DNA of 64,000 bases from Hominiventricola filiformis (GTDB lineage Bacteria > Bacillota > Clostridia > Lachnospirales > Lachnospiraceae). Positions 61,635-64,000 of the stretch are shown here, piece by piece; position 1 is the first letter of the stretch, and every line of letters begins with the position of its first letter. The stretch spans positions 1 through 64,000 of the forward strand of contig NZ_JAJEPS010000006.1 of assembly GCF_020686965.1 (NCBI RefSeq), given 5' to 3'. Below the pieces are notes generated by a model, which did not search any database, was not told the origin of the DNA, and was given only the letters and a program-made list of their open reading frames with translations. The position numbers and the translations under genes are program-made.

Positions 61635-64000
61635 TTCTGAAACCTCCTATATTTTTACTTCTATTAATATTTCTTTTATATCGACATCCTTTAGAGCTGT
61701 AATTAGAACATCCAAAAAATTCTCCATATGGTCCACTTTTTCGGATAAGTCGCCCGCCACACAAAGGACAGATATACTGTTCCTTTTGCATATCTTTTCC
61801 ATAGACTTCATCAATTTCCTTTACAAAAACTGATTCATTATTTTTGATCGTAACAAGCCATACTTTTTTCTTTGCCCTTGTGATTGCAACATAAAACAAA
61901 CGACGTTCCTCTGCATAAGGATAATGGTCACTGTTGTCAAGAAAAAGTCGTAACACAGGTGCATCTGCAATTTGACTTGGAAACCCCATGCCCTGTGCTT
62001 TGTTATTCAGCAAAAAAACATAGTCAGCCTGTAAACCTTTTGAACCATGTACAGTCATAAAAAAGATTTGTAAATCTGGACGTCTGCTGAAAAACACCTC
62101 CGTTTTCCCAAGTACTGTATTGTATCGATACGTAAATTGTTTTTGGCTTTCTAATATTTTTATATCAAAACGGTATCGTCCAATAAATAGTATAGAACTT
62201 TTAGGTGGTAAATCTTTTAGTCTGTCAGCAAGAAATTCAACAGCATACGCATCTGTATATCCTGTAATTTTTCCCATGGAAAAACCGCGATCTGCAATAG
62301 CACTATGAAGTTTCTTTTGTTTTTGTTCTGGGTTTTTCATAATAAAGCTACTACTAACAGAGATCAAACTTTGCGGAAAACGATATGTCGTTTCAATACG
62401 ACTGACTTCTGAGATTCCCCAGTACTTTTCAAAGTTTAGAATAAAACCAATATCACTGCCATTAAATCGATAAATACTCTGCCAGTCATCACCTACACAA
62501 AATAAGTGAAAAGCATTTTGTTTTCTCATTGAATCAAGCAATCGATAACGAGCCTGAGAGATATCCTGGTACTCATCAACTATTACATATTTATATGAAT
62601 GGATAAACTGTTTATTCTGGACATAATGAGATGCAAGATTAATCATATCATTAAAATCAATCTCTTCTGAAGCAGAAAGCATTGCTTGATAATTGTTGTA
62701 TACTGGTTTAATCAAATCTATCACAATATCAATACTTGCCAAATTCTTAAGGCTAGCATTTCTACTGTGCATTTCATCCAAGGAACATTCGTTGCTTTTG
62801 GCTAAAGTAATGACTGTTCCGAACAATTCTGCAATACGATCTAACTTTTGGTTCTCTGTACCATTGAGCATGCTCCACATCTCATTCGGAGACATAGGCG
62901 AAAAAATTACACCTGCATTTCTTAGCCTTTCTTCTAATTTTGATAAAAGATGTCCTTCCAAATTTTCATATGCATAGACCTCTATCAGATGGGTCTCATT
63001 TTTCTTGTGCAATTCTTGTTTCCACTTGATTCCCTCCTGATAAACCTGTGTTGCTGACATTCCATTTTTTTCTGAAAAATAAGCTGGGACTTTTCCTTCC
63101 CTGTCAATACCAAAATATTCTATATATAAATCATAGTCTGGCAGATAAAAATCCGGATGATACTGTCCGAACTCTGATGTTCGTGTATCAATGGGATATG
63201 CTTGCTCATAAACATATGAAACTCCATTTTGTGTCAGAAAATTTGCAATTTTCAACTCTCCATAACTTTTTACTCTTTCTTTTTTTAATGTTATAGGCGA
63301 ATTATATTTCAAATAGGACTGATATTCTTCCTCTGTTTGAAAATCAAATTCCGACTTCTGTGTTACTCCATCATAAATTAGATATGTACATAGTTTTCTT
63401 AAATATTCAACATTTTGTACTAAAACATTCAGCTGCTTTCTGGCGAATAGTCGAATATCTCCAGAATATATTTTAGGTTTCTTACTCTGTACAGAGGTGA
63501 TAATATCCAGTCCGAGTTTATGGAATGTTTGTGCAATAACTGGTGTACCAATTTCTTTGTTCAGTCGTTCACTCATTTCTAAGGCGGATGCATTCGTAAA
63601 TGATAAAACCAAAATATCATTAGACATGCAGATGTTACTCTTCAAGAGATATTTGACATAAGCAACGATGGTAGTAGTTTTTCCGCTGCCAGCACCAGCA
63701 AGAACCAGATGATTATGAACTTTTTTTACAATGCATCTCATCTGTTGATCATCAAGCATTTTTCCTTCTACTGGCAAAATTAGCTGTGCTGCTTCTGCTA
63801 CTCTATGCTTTATCATGCACTCATTAAATGCTTGTGCCTTAGAAGAAATATGTTCATAAATATCAATAAACTTTGGTGCCAAACTATGAATTTTCTGTCC
63901 AGACAGCCCCAAAGAGAACAATACACCTCTTGTTTTCTTTTTTGCAGAACTATATGCTGAGTGCCATTTATCCTGAAAGCATTTAACCGTATAAGGATCG
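61618..64000 (-). CDS. UvrD/Rep-type helicase with inserted nuclease-like domain and zinc tail (5' end outside window)
   Basis: The frame has no stop up to the window edge, so at least 793 codons are seen and the start lies beyond 64000. Walker A is A-G-A-G-S-G-K-T; V-I-V-D-E-Y-Q-D, T-V-H-G-S-K-G-L and V-A-I-T-R-A-K-K follow in order. Inserted before motif II is a segment with E-L-K-I-A-N, P-D-F-Y-L-P and Y-I-E-Y-F-G, which resembles a PD-(D/E)XK nuclease. The tail has a topoisomerase-type zinc finger (C-P-L-C-G-G, then C and C). Confidence 0.87.
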   Translation of the reverse strand, partial: DPYTVKCFQDKWHSAYSSAKKKTRGVLFSLGLSGQKIHSLAPKFIDIYEHISSKAQAFNECMIKHRVAEAAQLILPVEGKMLDDQQMRCIVKKVHNHLVLAGAGSGKTTTIVAYVKYLLKSNICMSNDILVLSFTNASALEMSERLNKEIGTPVIAQTFHKLGLDIITSVQSKKPKIYSGDIRLFARKQLNVLVQNVEYLRKLCTYLIYDGVTQKSEFDFQTEEEYQSYLKYNSPITLKKERVKSYGELKIANFLTQNGVSYVYEQAYPIDTRTSEFGQYHPDFYLPDYDLYIEYFGIDREGKVPAYFSEKNGMSATQVYQEGIKWKQELHKKNETHLIEVYAYENLEGHLLSKLEERLRNAGVIFSPMSPNEMWSMLNGTENQKLDRIAELFGTVITLAKSNECSLDEMHSRNASLKNLASIDIVIDLIKPVYNNYQAMLSASEEIDFNDMINLASHYVQNKQFIHSYKYVIVDEYQDISQARYRLLDSMRKQNAFHLFCVGDDWQSIYRFNGSDIGFILNFEKYWGISEVSRIETTYRFPQSLISVSSSFIMKNPEQKQKKLHSAIADRGFSMGKITGYTDAYAVEFLADRLKDLPPKSSILFIGRYRFDIKILESQKQFTYRYNTVLGKTEVFFSRRPDLQIFFMTVHGSKGLQADYVFLLNNKAQGMGFPSQIADAPVLRLFLDNSDHYPYAEERRLFYVAITRAKKKVWLVTIKNNESVFVKEIDEVYGKDMQKEQYICPLCGGRLIRKSGPYGEFFGCSNYSSKGCRYKRNINRSKNIGGFRNGHTI

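Overview
The gene content points to a Gram-positive, anaerobic gut Firmicute, most likely of the Lachnospiraceae (Blautia/Dorea-like; this assignment is inferred from gene families and codon style, not measured). Support comes from the Amt-PII fusion, ECF transporter S components, a TPP riboswitch ahead of a thiD-tenA-thiZXY operon, a YlbJ-like protein, Gram-positive LexA boxes and strong AGGAGG ribosome sites. No rRNA, tRNA or CRISPR array was seen.

Layout. 1-838: edge of an integrated conjugative or mobilisable element (charged C-terminal fragment, about 300 bases of strongly folded non-coding DNA, a small lipoprotein). 1058-3111: an IS200/IS605 element with tnpA, a variant tnpB and an omega-RNA-like right end. 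3173-9016: DUF1847 protein, a self-regulating HTH/DUF3169 pair, ZIP metal transporter, flavodoxin, TRIC-type channel, ECF S component and aminotransferase. 9240-12484: Amt-PII fusion and CstA, convergent. 12789-15249: ECF S component, P-loop kinase, LarC. 15414-23480: a dipeptide/muropeptide scavenging operon (ABC importer, dipeptide epimerase, serine hydrolase).

23591-36845 is a molybdenum region: NSS transporter, molybdopterin-binding protein, nucleotidyltransferase-ModE fusion, modABC with a ModE-type operator, moaCA and a MOSC-MogA fusion. It is interrupted by two accessory blocks: 26086-28933 (AAA/DUF4143 ATPase, phased operator array, XRE regulator, broken UvrD-like helicase) and 29922-31536 (a three-gene HipB-HipS-HipT toxin-antitoxin module with three operators spaced exactly 40 bases apart).

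37895-40494 is the most unusual stretch: three LexA-type boxes on a near-consensus promoter drive a YneA-like TM+LysM protein, followed at once by a MotA/ExbB-like and a MotB/OmpA-like gene that resemble the ZorA/ZorB motor of Zorya defence but lack the known Zorya effector genes. It is followed by a YczE-type membrane protein, an ABC-class ATPase, a tyrosine recombinase with its own upstream palindrome, and an MFS carrier.

45514-51765 (minus) holds a GarR-type reductase, a small His-rich protein, a GltS carrier directly behind a TAXI binding protein (a binding-protein-dependent secondary transporter), and a DnaQ exonuclease-RecD2 helicase fusion. 51899-56182 (minus) is the thiamin-precursor salvage operon under a TPP riboswitch. 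56257-60855 holds housekeeping-like genes (M23 peptidase, YlbJ-like protein, coiled-coil protein, RsuA-like pseudouridine synthase, MBL hydrolase). The window ends inside a helicase-nuclease gene with an overlapping second nuclease gene, possibly an unrecognised defence or repair pair.
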